From Lachnospiraceae bacterium (lineage in GTDB: Bacteria; Bacillota; Clostridia; Lachnospirales; Lachnospiraceae), in contig JAITGA010000012.1 in assembly GCA_031280955.1 (NCBI GenBank), forward strand, positions 1-33,748: a stretch of 33,748 nucleotides of DNA, read 5' to 3'. The translations under genes were made by a program, and so were the position numbers. Shown piece after piece: positions 1 to 7,345 of this stretch. The notes below the pieces were generated by a model. That model saw nothing but the letters and a program-made list of their open reading frames with translations, searched no databases and was not told the origin of the DNA. Positions within the stretch are counted from its first letter, which is position 1; every line of letters begins with the position of its first letter.

Positions 1-1041
1 GCAGAGTATCAACGGTCAGTAAACGAGTATCAGTTGAACCATGAGAAGTGGCAAGCTACCGTAGCTAACATTAAAGCAGAGCAAGAAGCCAAACTAAGCT
101 CATGGCAAGCCGAAGTAAACCGTATCAAGGCAGAAAATGATACCCTGCATCGCAGATGGCAGGAAGAGGTAGCTGCGGCTCAAACCCAATCCCAGACATG
201 GAAATCACAGGGACTCTGCCCCCACTGCGGCATCGGCAAAATCGGCTTCTTCGGCTCGTGCAAGGAATGTAAGCGCAAGGGAGACGAAGCGATAAACGTA
301 CCGCTGCCACCGGGATATATCGATTATCCGTCCGAACCCGCTTTGCCCTACAACATGCCACCCGAACCGGTGAAACCGCAGCAAAAAGCATTTACGCCTC
401 GTCAGCTGAAAGATGAAACTACCCCTACTCTACCTGCTGATGTGACTGCCACTATCAAAGGTGAGCATGTATACGTGAAGATGGCTGGTATCGACTGGCT
501 GGTACTGGCGGTGGAGGAGGAAAAGGTTTTGCTGATTTCTGAGAAAGTACTTGAGAAACGTCCATATCATAAAGTGAGGAAAGACATAACATGGGAAAAT
601 TGCGATTTACGTAAATACCTCAATGATGAGTTTTATAACCGCCTCGGTACGGCAAAAGGAGCGGTAGCAGAAACGAAAAATAGCAACCCCAATAACCCAT
701 GGTATGAGACGAAAGGGGGAAGCAGTACAACTGACAAGGTGTTCCTGCTGAGTCTTGATGAGGTAGTGAGGTATTTCGGTGACAGCGGTGACTTGAAGAA
801 CAAGAGGAGGAAGGATAGTAGCGGTAAACTAAATTCAAATGGTTATTATTTTCACAGCAAATTCAACTCCGCCAGGAGAGCGAAATACAAGAACGGGGAG
901 GAATGTTGGTGGTGGCTGCGGTCGCCCGGCGGCCGTAGTACTAGTGCCGCAGTTGTCGGCAATATCGGCTCTGTCGATGTTGATGGCAACTTTGTCGGCA
1001 ATGCTACTGGTGTTCGTCCCACTCTATGGTTGAATTTGTAA
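1..1041 (+). CDS. Coiled-coil / zinc-ribbon protein with C-terminal DUF6273 domain (5' truncated)
   Basis: The reading frame is open from base 1, so the true start lies left of the window; the first possible internal start is a TTG at 34. Counting from that TTG, residues 1-57 are charged and heptad-like (repeated KAE/WQAE patterns, a likely coiled coil). Residues 62-79 hold two CxxC pairs (CPHC and CKEC), a zinc ribbon. The C-terminal 190 residues match the DUF6273 pattern: a W..CDLRKYLN segment, a VFLLSLDEV segment, WWWLRSPG and a final GVRPTLWLNL. DUF6273 is widespread in gut Firmicutes and its function is unknown. The stop codon abuts a tandem repeat array. Domain assignment is by motif recognition; the role is unknown. 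Confidence 0.75.
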   Translation, partial: AEYQRSVNEYQLNHEKWQATVANIKAEQEAKLSSWQAEVNRIKAENDTLHRRWQEEVAAAQTQSQTWKSQGLCPHCGIGKIGFFGSCKECKRKGDEAINVPLPPGYIDYPSEPALPYNMPPEPVKPQQKAFTPRQLKDETTPTLPADVTATIKGEHVYVKMAGIDWLVLAVEEEKVLLISEKVLEKRPYHKVRKDITWENCDLRKYLNDEFYNRLGTAKGAVAETKNSNPNNPWYETKGGSSTTDKVFLLSLDEVVRYFGDSGDLKNKRRKDSSGKLNSNGYYFHSKFNSARRAKYKNGEECWWWLRSPGGRSTSAAVVGNIGSVDVDGNFVGNATGVRPTLWLNL

Positions 1042-1377
1042 GTGCCGTCATTGCGAGGAGTACCATCCCGAAGCAATCCACATGCAGCACTAAGGAATTG
1101 TATTACATTCTGTCTTTTATGGGTAGCAGGTACGGGATTGCGGCTCGAAGGCCGCAATGACAAGTGCCGTCATTGCGAGGAGTACCATCCCGAAGCAATC
1201 CACATACAGCACTAAGGAACTGTATTACATTCTGTCTTTCATGGGTAGCAGGTATGGGATTGCGGCTCGAAGGCCGCAATGACAAGTGCCGTCATTGCGA
1301 GGAGTACCATCCCGAAGCAATCCACATGAATATAATCCACCTTCGTATTCGTCATTGCGAGCGGAGCGAAGCAATCC
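1041..1377. repeat. 122-bp tandem repeat array of REP-like GTCATTGCGA...GCAATCC elements
   Basis: Two full 122-bp units (1041-1162 and 1163-1284) differ at only a few bases and are followed by a partial third unit from 1285. Each full unit carries one element in forward orientation (1047-1079; 1169-1201; 1291-1323 in the partial unit) starting GTCATTGCGA and ending AAGCAATCC. It also carries one in reverse orientation (1135-1161; 1257-1283) with a perfect ATTGCGGC/GCCGCAAT stem and six-base loop. A further, shorter forward element lies at 1351-1377. Related elements recur at 20653-20747 and, degenerate, near 27330. The array begins at the last base of the preceding stop codon. Similar GTCATTGCGAG/GAAGCAATCC repeats are common in many bacterial genomes and non-coding. 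Confidence 0.85.
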
Positions 1378-1418
1378 ACACTAGTGGCCAAACTAACTCC
1401 GTAAATAAATATGATGAT

Positions 1419-1547
1419 ATGACAGAAACGAAAAAGACTACTGCGGCAACCAAAACCACCGGAAAAACTAATACCATGAAACCCGCAACAGCGAAGAAGC
1501 CAGCAATAGTAAATATCGCACGGGTAGCAGATGAAGAAGTAACATAA
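1419..1547 (+). CDS. Possible small Lys/Thr/Ala-rich ORF (42 aa)
   Basis: An ATG at 1419 opens a 42-codon frame rich in K, T and A that ends in an acidic tail (ADEEVT). The longer in-frame extension back to 1164 runs through the REP-like repeats and is not credible. No Shine-Dalgarno sequence is visible before 1419 and I recognise no family. It could be a small basic peptide or the tail of a decayed gene. The rest of 1378-1610 shows no other coding signal. Confidence 0.2.
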   Translation: MTETKKTTAATKTTGKTNTMKPATAKKPAIVNIARVADEEVT

Positions 1548-1620
1548 GAGTAAATTTACATGCAAAACTAAAGGATACGCAACCAACCAATCAATACAGT
1601 ATATTTCAACGAGGTGATGC

Positions 1621-2058
1621 ATGATTGAGTACTCAATTGCAAAAGCAGAGTATTTATCTCAAATAATTGAGCTATACCAACAGTTACTACCTGATGAAGA
1701 GTCTATAGATATTTGTGTGGCACAGGAAATATGGAAAACTGTTAATACAGATAATTCTGTATATTTTGTCGCTTTAGATGATGGAAAAGTTGTATCGTCA
1801 TGTTATCTGGCAATAATCCCGGATTTGACAAGAAATGGAAAAGCAATTGGTTTTATAGAGAATGTGATAACAGATGAATGTTATAGAAGAAAAGGGATTG
1901 GCAAGAGAGTAGTGGAAATGGCAATTGAATTTGCCAAAGAAAAAAACTGTTATAAAGTAGTTTTGCAAAGCGGAGTAAAAAGAACAGAAGCACATAAATT
2001 CTACAAAAGTATTGGGTTTGATGATAACGCAAAGAAAGCGTTTGAACTTAGATTGTAG
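1621..2058 (+). CDS. GNAT family N-acetyltransferase
   Basis: The 145-residue protein fits a single GNAT domain. It transfers an acetyl group from acetyl-CoA to an amine; the substrate is not predictable. Motif A, the acetyl-CoA pyrophosphate loop, is RRKGIGKR at residues 89-96 after the beta-strand IGFIENVIT. Motif B is AHKFYKSIGF at residues 124-133. The start is supported by GAGGTG at 1611-1616, four bases before the ATG. The coding sequence is visibly more AT-rich than the glycan and transport genes, which suggests recent acquisition. It has no operon partner: the next gene converges from the opposite strand. Confidence 0.85.
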   Translation: MIEYSIAKAEYLSQIIELYQQLLPDEESIDICVAQEIWKTVNTDNSVYFVALDDGKVVSSCYLAIIPDLTRNGKAIGFIENVITDECYRRKGIGKRVVEMAIEFAKEKNCYKVVLQSGVKRTEAHKFYKSIGFDDNAKKAFELRL

Positions 2059-2125
2059 CTCCGGAGTATGTGAACTTGCCTATTTTATCACACGAAGTAA
2101 TAGCTCTATCATGAGTTTACGGATT

Positions 2126-2782
2126 CTAAGATTTCTGTGCTAATATAGCCTTCTTCGCAGCCTCGGCGGCACTGGCGGCATCACTAGTGTAGATGTCGGC
2201 ACCGATATCAGCTCGGAAGCTGTCAGTCACAGGTGCACCCCCTACCATGATAGTGACCTTTTCCCTGATTCCGGCGGCAGTAAAAGCGGCAACAGTATTT
2301 TTCATTTCATTCATCGTCGTCGTCAGAAGTGCCGACAGGGCGATTATATCAGTTTTTTCCTTTTGATAGGCAGCAACGAATTGTTCCGGGGAAACATCTA
2401 CGCCGAGGTCGATTACCTCAATACCTTTGCCCTCGAACATCATGCGGACGAGATTTTTGCCGATATCGTGTAAGTCACCCTTGACAGTACCCAACAAGGC
2501 TTTGCCAATTGGTTTCACTCCGCTTTCGGCGAGGTGCGGTTTCAAGATTTCGCTGCCGACATTCATCGCTCGGGCAGCAATCAGGACTTCGGGGACATAG
2601 ACCTCGTTGTTCATGAACTTCTCTGCGATGATATCCATCGCCGGCAGCAGACCTTGTTCGAGGATATCTTTTGCCGTGATACCGTCTGCCAATGCTTTGT
2701 TCACTAGTTCGTTGATTAGTTTTGCCTTACCGCCTTGTAAGGCGGTGCTGATATCATTCAGGATTTCATTTGCTGTATTCAT
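2126..2782 (-). CDS. Corrinoid (B12-binding) methyltransferase protein, MtaC/MtbC/MtmC type
   Basis: This 218-residue protein is the corrinoid-carrying subunit of a methyltransferase system. It shuttles a methyl group from a substrate-specific methyltransferase to a second one, usually via corrinoid to tetrahydrofolate or CoM. Residues 1-90 form the helical cap domain. Residues 93-215 form the cobalamin-binding Rossmann domain with the signature DLHDIG (D103, H105, G108; H105 is the lower axial cobalt ligand), then S150-x-L152 and the GG at 181-182. The start is supported by GGAG seven bases upstream. No partner methyltransferase or reductive activase lies in the window, so it is a solo cassette here. 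metF at 24673 could be linked through methyl-THF, but this is speculative. Confidence 0.9.
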   Translation of the reverse strand: MNTANEILNDISTALQGGKAKLINELVNKALADGITAKDILEQGLLPAMDIIAEKFMNNEVYVPEVLIAARAMNVGSEILKPHLAESGVKPIGKALLGTVKGDLHDIGKNLVRMMFEGKGIEVIDLGVDVSPEQFVAAYQKEKTDIIALSALLTTTMNEMKNTVAAFTAAGIREKVTIMVGGAPVTDSFRADIGADIYTSDAASAAEAAKKAILAQKS

Positions 2783-2809
2783 CTGTTTTCTCCTTTGCCG
2801 GATGGTTTC

Positions 2810-2818
2810 ATTATATCA
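2810..2818 (-). promoter_or_regulatory. Extended -10 promoter for the corrinoid protein gene
   Basis: On the minus strand, TGaTATAAT (2818 to 2810) is a perfect extended -10 element about 28 bases upstream of the start codon. No convincing -35 hexamer is present, as is usual for extended -10 promoters. Confidence 0.45.
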
Positions 2819-2879
2819 TATGGTGGGGTTAAATGCACATAATGCACATGATGGGTTGTAGTTTAGCTCTACCCCTATC

Positions 2880-2931
2880 CATATCATGATATGTTTGTTA
2901 CAATTCCACAAGGGGTAAAACAGGGGTAAAA
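2880..2931. promoter_or_regulatory. 14-bp palindrome and AGGGGTAAAA direct repeats (operator-like)
   Basis: CATATCATGATATG at 2880-2893 is a perfect 14-bp palindrome. It is followed by two copies of AGGGGTAAAA (2911-2920 and 2922-2931). An inverted TACCCCT lies just upstream (2870-2876). The cluster sits between the divergent corrinoid-protein and antitoxin promoters and resembles a regulator binding region. The antitoxin encoded at 3011 is one candidate ligand (inference). Confidence 0.35.
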
Positions 2932-2964
2932 TAAATGAACCATATAGCTAGAAATCATTTTGTG

Positions 2965-2973
2965 TGATACAAT
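2965..2973 (+). promoter_or_regulatory. Extended -10 promoter for the antitoxin gene
   Basis: TGATACAAT at 2965-2973 is an extended -10 element (TG-n-TACAAT) 37 bases upstream of the start at 3011. No clear -35 was found. Confidence 0.4.
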
Positions 2974-3010
2974 ATATGTGTTACCTAAAAATGCCAAAGG
3001 CAGGTGAACT

Positions 3011-3274
3011 ATGTTAGCGATAAAAGGGTATATAGACAGTGGGCGTTTTACCCCAACAGACGGAACACAGTTGCCGACGTATGCTCATGCGGTGCTTGTC
3101 TTAGAGGGCGTTAATCTCCAGACTGCACATATCAGCACATTAGCTAAAGATAAAACCGCTAGGAAAGAATGGTTAAATCAGTTGGATCTTGCACGTCAGC
3201 TTGCCAAAGATGAACCATTGCCTGATTTTATAGTTCGCCCACCTATGCGAGAACCACACGGACTTACCGATTAA
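3011..3274 (+). CDS. Putative type II antitoxin of a PIN-domain (VapBC-like) module
   Basis: This 87-residue protein begins with a short beta-rich segment (MLAIKGYIDSGRF...) similar in layout to small VapB-like or DUF2281-type antitoxins. A charged, helix-prone second half (KDKTARKEWLNQLDLARQLAKDEP) is the kind of segment that occupies a PIN toxin. AGGTG sits five to six bases before the ATG. The immediately downstream reading frame is the first 23 codons of a PIN toxin, which supports the antitoxin call. The toxin is truncated, so the module is probably inactive. Family assignment rests on context and general layout, not on a diagnostic motif. Confidence 0.55.
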   Translation: MLAIKGYIDSGRFTPTDGTQLPTYAHAVLVLEGVNLQTAHISTLAKDKTARKEWLNQLDLARQLAKDEPLPDFIVRPPMREPHGLTD

Positions 3275-3287
3275 GGAACTATTAACT

Positions 3288-3359
3288 ATGGTTTATGTTC
3301 TTGATACCAACATCATCATCCATTATCTTCGTGATAACCCCCAAGTCATTGATTACTAA
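3288..3359 (+). pseudogene. Truncated PIN-domain toxin (VapC-like), 23-codon remnant
   Basis: The frame begins MVYVLDTNIIIHYLRDNP, the classic PIN N-terminus with the first metal-binding aspartate (D6). It stops at codon 24, whereas intact toxins are about 130 residues long. No continuation of the PIN fold was recognised in the other frames of 3360-3419, so a deletion rather than a point frameshift is likely. The activase gene at 3420 begins directly after, so the deletion may have placed that gene here. Confidence 0.7.
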
Positions 3360-3419
3360 AATGAAAATAACACCCAATATGTTCAAAAAACAAGCTCTTG
3401 CGCGAGGTCCAATTCACAC

Positions 3420-4388
3420 ATGAACGAAAATCAAGAAATGTTGGCACAAAAGACGGGGATGGTACTGGCAATTGAGCGTGGTTCTTTGCACGACGGACCC
3501 GGTTTGCGGACGGTGATATATCTAAAAGGTTGTCCGCTTGCTTGTGCGTGGTGTCATAATCCTGAGTCTCAGGCATTTCTGCCGGAGGTCTTTTTCTTTG
3601 CCGAAAGGTGCAAAAACTGTGGTCGTTGCCAAACTGTACGCACACTTTGCCGTAAGCAGGGTTCGCATACATCAGAGGGAGATGAGAATTGCCGTGGGTG
3701 TGGTAAGTGTGCGGCGGCTTGTCCTTATGGAGCGAGAACAATTAAAGGAAAAATCATGAAGGCGGAAGCAGTAATCGCAAAGGTCTGCCGTGATGAAGTG
3801 TTTTTTCGTCATTCGGGCGGGGGGATGACGGTGTCGGGTGGTGAGCCGCTGGCACAAGCTGATTTCACTTACTCGCTATTATCCCTTGCCAAGGAAGCAG
3901 GGCTGCACACTTGTCTGGAAACGAGTGGGTATGGAGCTCTTGCGGATTTGCGCTTACTTCTTCCCTATGTCGATATTTTTCTATATGATATAAAAGAAAG
4001 CGATGATACCAGACATGAAAAGTATACCAAGGCTAAGCCTATGGCTAGGCGTGACATTATCATCGAAAATCTGCGGGAGATAGACAGACTTGGGGGCAAG
4101 ACTATCCTTCGTTGTCCGCTTATCCCGGGGATAAATGACCGTGCAGACCATTTTCAAGAGATTGCCTCCCTCGCTGATAGTCTGGAAAATATTATCGCTA
4201 TCAATGTTCTGCCTTTTCACCCGCTGGGAAAGGATAAGGCAAAGCGGCAGAGCTATAGTCATATACAAGCAGAAAATGAGCTTCCGGGCAGTAGTTTTCC
4301 TGACATCGGCTTCCCAACTGACGGTGAAATAGAGGGTTGGATTGAGGCAATAAACCGTCGAACAATGGTCAAAGTGGAGAGAGGTTAG
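3420..4388 (+). CDS. Glycyl-radical enzyme activating enzyme (radical SAM, PflA family)
   Basis: The 322-residue protein is a PflA-type activase that uses SAM and a [4Fe-4S] cluster to install the glycyl radical on a partner enzyme. The radical-SAM motif CxxxCxxC is at C38, C42 and C45. A ferredoxin-like insert follows, with CxxCxxC at 64-70 and CxxCxxCxxxC at 91-101; this two-cluster arrangement is found in YjjW-, HpdA- and CutD-like activases and is absent from PflA itself. GGGMTVSGGEP at 133-143 is the SAM-binding glycine-rich stretch. A GAGGT at 3404-3408, eleven bases before the ATG, is a possible RBS. No glycyl-radical enzyme is encoded in the window, so the target is unknown. Confidence 0.9.
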   Translation: MNENQEMLAQKTGMVLAIERGSLHDGPGLRTVIYLKGCPLACAWCHNPESQAFLPEVFFFAERCKNCGRCQTVRTLCRKQGSHTSEGDENCRGCGKCAAACPYGARTIKGKIMKAEAVIAKVCRDEVFFRHSGGGMTVSGGEPLAQADFTYSLLSLAKEAGLHTCLETSGYGALADLRLLLPYVDIFLYDIKESDDTRHEKYTKAKPMARRDIIIENLREIDRLGGKTILRCPLIPGINDRADHFQEIASLADSLENIIAINVLPFHPLGKDKAKRQSYSHIQAENELPGSSFPDIGFPTDGEIEGWIEAINRRTMVKVERG

Positions 4389-4397
4389 CTATTTTGC

Positions 4398-4426
4398 TTG
4401 TTTTCGTAGAGGATATGTAGTATAAT
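4398..4426 (+). promoter_or_regulatory. Sigma-A promoter for the glycan/lipid locus
   Basis: TTGTTT (4398-4403), a 17-base spacer and a perfect TATAAT (4421-4426) lie about 100 bases upstream of the DUF308 gene. The 5' leader of about 90 bases contains a widely spaced CTCCGA/TCGGAG inverted repeat. Confidence 0.55.
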
Positions 4427-4524
4427 TTGTTTGTATCCGGGTATTTTGTTACTCCGACAAATAAATTACTTGAATGAAAAGTATTAACTATCGGAGCAAT
4501 AAAAAGAAAGAAAGAGGTATTTTC

Positions 4525-5109
4525 ATGCGTTTCAAATCAGAAGTTGTCGAAATGAGTAAGGGAATGAAGCTGGCGGCGATTGCGTTATATCTTATTTTAG
4601 TCGGTTTTGGCGTATATGTTCTTTTCCATCACAATTTCATCATCGTGTTGTTTTTTGCCGCATTGACCGCCAGAGGCTTGTTTATGCTGCTACGATATTT
4701 CTTGATGAGGGAGCGGCGCAATGGTTGGGACATGATTGGCGGTATCATCAATATTGCCATCGGACTCATCATGTTCCTCGGGAGTGATGATACCCAACTG
4801 CTCGGCATTAGACTTGTAGAGTTATTGGTGGCGATGTGGGCGATTATCAATGGGGTAACGAATATCCTCGGAAGCTTTGTTCTCAAAAAGCAGGGAATCA
4901 AGCTGTGGACTATATTACTGGCACTGGGGATTATCTCCTTCGCCTGTGGTGCGGTGATAGTATTCGTTCCGCTTTTGGCGACAAATGTTGTAACTACTGT
5001 TATCTCCGTTTTCATGGGAATTGCGCTCATCATGGGTGGTCTCTTGGGATTGACATCAGCGTTGTCAGGCAGGGAAGCTTATGCCGACGCACAGGATATT
5101 GTAGAGTAA
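4525..5109 (+). CDS. DUF308 (HdeD-like) multi-pass membrane protein
   Basis: A 194-residue integral membrane protein with about six hydrophobic segments in three hairpins and short charged loops. Examples are LAAIALYLILVGFGVYVLF near residues 15-33 and TTVISVFMGIALIMGGLLG near the end. This is the layout of the DUF308/HdeD family. Biochemical function is not established for the Gram-positive members. I prefer the ATG at 4525 over the in-frame ATG at 4474 because AAAGAGG lies seven bases before it and the extra 17 residues are basic and unlike a membrane-protein start. It is first in the run of same-strand genes ending at 13060; the next gene starts six bases after its stop. Confidence 0.75.
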   Translation: MRFKSEVVEMSKGMKLAAIALYLILVGFGVYVLFHHNFIIVLFFAALTARGLFMLLRYFLMRERRNGWDMIGGIINIAIGLIMFLGSDDTQLLGIRLVELLVAMWAIINGVTNILGSFVLKKQGIKLWTILLALGIISFACGAVIVFVPLLATNVVTTVISVFMGIALIMGGLLGLTSALSGREAYADAQDIVE

Positions 5110-5115
5110 ACTTTT

Positions 5116-7332
5116 ATGAAGAAAAATGTAAAGCAAAATACGTACATAGGCACGGTGAAACTGGATTATACCCACTATACGGGGCATGATAGCTATACGG
5201 ACGGCAATATTGAGATGACTCTCCTCAAAATGGCAATGACCAATCCGCCGGATAGTTATCCGCCGGATAATCATACACTGCGGATTGAGGAGGCTGCCGA
5301 TTGGACACACCTTTATCATTTGTCGATGCTTCGCCATAATATCATCGAATGGTTGCCAATCAAAAAAACCGACAAGGTGCTGGAGATAGGTTCGGGTTGC
5401 GGTGCCATAACAGGGTTGCTTGCGGAAAAAGCCGGGCAAGTGGTATGCGTGGAGTCTTCTGATATCCGCAGTCAAATCAATGCCTATCGCCATCGGGACT
5501 ATTTTAACATCACGATTCATGTTGGTGAATTTGCGGCAATTGAAGCTGATTTGGCGAATGATTTTGATTTCATCGTTTTCATCGGTGCTTTTGAGTATAC
5601 GGGCATGTTTGCGGGTCAAGCCGAGATTGCGGGTCAAGCCGTATCGGCAGAACCTTTGCCGCTTGGCTTTGCCGCAAGTAACACGTGTGTATACACTGAC
5701 ATGCTTCGTACTGTCAAGCGTCATCTGGCTACCGACGGGAGCTTGGTAATTGCGATCGAAAACCGTTTTGGGCTCAAATACTGGGCAGGCTATGCTGAAG
5801 ACCATCTGGGAACGTATTTTTCCGGCTTGGAGGATTATCCCGATGGCGGTCATGCTCGCACTTTTACCCGCGGAAAGTGGGAAGAGATGTTAAAAGAAAG
5901 CGGTTTTGGTGATTATCGCTTCTTTTATCCTTATCCCGACTACAAATTCATGACCACCCTCTTTTCTGATGAAAGATTGCCGCAAAAAGGTGAGCTATAT
6001 AGCAATGACCGCAATTGTGACCGTCACCGCCTGAGTCTTTTCAATGAAAAAAAGGTGTTTGACAGTATCATCGAAGAGGGTTTGTTCCCGCTCTATTCCA
6101 ATTCCTACTTGATATATACAGGCGCAGATACTGATATTGCCTATTTGCGCTATGCAAATGAACGTGCCTCTCGATATGCCATCCGTACCCAGATAACGAT
6201 GAATGACAAAGCAGCAGCGGCTATGGGTGAGGATACGGACGGGCAAGACAGTAAGCAAGGGGGTGGAAATAACAAGCAATACTTAGTCAGTAAGCTTCCC
6301 TTTACACCTTCTGCCAAACCACATATAAATCATATAATCGAAGCATATCAGTTGTTATTTAATAAATATGAGCATAGCTCCTTAGCTGTCAACGCCTGTC
6401 TCCCAGATGAGTCGGGTAACGGGGTGTTGTTTGAGTATATAAATGGAAAGAGTCTGTCATGGCATCTTGATGAGTGTCTGGCAAGTGGTGAAATCGGGCG
6501 ATTTGATGAGTTGATTGATGAGTTTGTCGCCCTGCTGACGTTGACGACGAAAAGTGAACAAGAAGCCAAAGATGACGGTACCAGTGACTCCCAGGTATAT
6601 AATCATGATTTAATCTTTTCCAATATTATCTTGGATGAAGATAATGACGGCAAATGGACGCTGATTGATTATGAATGGATGTTATATGGTGAAACTACGG
6701 TCAAGCAGCAGGCGTTCCGAGCGATGTATTGTTATTTGTTGGAGGATGAGTCACGAAATGTGATTAAGCCGGAGCGTTTTTATCAAAAATGGGGAATGAG
6801 TGAAGATGATATAGCAGCTTCTGTCAAATTTGAACGTATTTTTCATAATGTGGTGAGCGGTAGGCAAATGAGTTATGCCGAAATAAAAGCCATGTGTAGG
6901 ATGTTTGCGGTTGACCCCATACCGATGATAAAACCGTATGTCAGACGCGCTGTGTATCGCCGTGTGCAGATATTTTTTGACCGTGGCAAGGGATATTCCG
7001 AGGGAGATTCCTTACATTTGCCTGATGCCTATCGTAGTGAAACTGAAATCGAGTTTGAAATCGTAATTCCCGCTGATGTGCGTCGTGTCCGCATTGATCC
7101 TGCTGACAAGGCATGTATGGTTGCTCTTCATACTATCAAATGGAACGGCGAGCTTCTGACAGATTACAAAAAATATTTCCGTTCGAATGGTAAACGAATG
7201 AGTAGCAAATCTTTCTTCTTTAAAACAAGAGACCCTAATATCTATATGGCGACATCCCTGTTGACGAAGAAATTTGGAGATAATAGCAGATGTTTGTCGG
7301 TCAGCATGGAAATAGCGTTGTTACCATCATAG
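5116..7332 (+). CDS. Methyltransferase fused to a kinase-like domain (WbdD-like glycan modifier)
   Basis: The 738-residue protein combines two catalytic modules. Residues about 60-260 form a class I SAM methyltransferase with motif I VLEIGSGCGAITG from residue 88 and an acidic residue after strand 2 (VVCVES). Residues about 385-560 are protein-kinase/aminoglycoside-phosphotransferase-like: H497-D498-L with N503 five residues after the aspartate, then IDYE (D518) matching the metal-binding DFG/DFE aspartate. The order methyltransferase then kinase is that of WbdD, which caps O-polysaccharide chains by phosphorylation and methylation. The last 150 residues are unassigned. It lies between a membrane protein and a GT2 gene, which fits a role in chain termination or decoration of a surface glycan (inference). 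No strong RBS is visible; translational coupling across the six-base gap is likely. Confidence 0.75.
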   Translation: MKKNVKQNTYIGTVKLDYTHYTGHDSYTDGNIEMTLLKMAMTNPPDSYPPDNHTLRIEEAADWTHLYHLSMLRHNIIEWLPIKKTDKVLEIGSGCGAITGLLAEKAGQVVCVESSDIRSQINAYRHRDYFNITIHVGEFAAIEADLANDFDFIVFIGAFEYTGMFAGQAEIAGQAVSAEPLPLGFAASNTCVYTDMLRTVKRHLATDGSLVIAIENRFGLKYWAGYAEDHLGTYFSGLEDYPDGGHARTFTRGKWEEMLKESGFGDYRFFYPYPDYKFMTTLFSDERLPQKGELYSNDRNCDRHRLSLFNEKKVFDSIIEEGLFPLYSNSYLIYTGADTDIAYLRYANERASRYAIRTQITMNDKAAAAMGEDTDGQDSKQGGGNNKQYLVSKLPFTPSAKPHINHIIEAYQLLFNKYEHSSLAVNACLPDESGNGVLFEYINGKSLSWHLDECLASGEIGRFDELIDEFVALLTLTTKSEQEAKDDGTSDSQVYNHDLIFSNIILDEDNDGKWTLIDYEWMLYGETTVKQQAFRAMYCYLLEDESRNVIKPERFYQKWGMSEDDIAASVKFERIFHNVVSGRQMSYAEIKAMCRMFAVDPIPMIKPYVRRAVYRRVQIFFDRGKGYSEGDSLHLPDAYRSETEIEFEIVIPADVRRVRIDPADKACMVALHTIKWNGELLTDYKKYFRSNGKRMSSKSFFFKTRDPNIYMATSLLTKKFGDNSRCLSVSMEIALLPS

Positions 7333-7345
7333 GATAACATGTGTT

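Noticed and set aside
1164-1547. 127-residue ORF on the plus strand
   Set aside because: Its first two thirds are a translation of REP-like repeats; only the last 42 codons were kept, at low confidence.
2607-2861. 84-residue plus-strand ORF
   Set aside because: Antisense to the corrinoid protein start and its promoter; no RBS.
5065-5853. 262-residue minus-strand ORF
   Set aside because: Antisense to the methyltransferase-kinase, no RBS, no recognisable domain.
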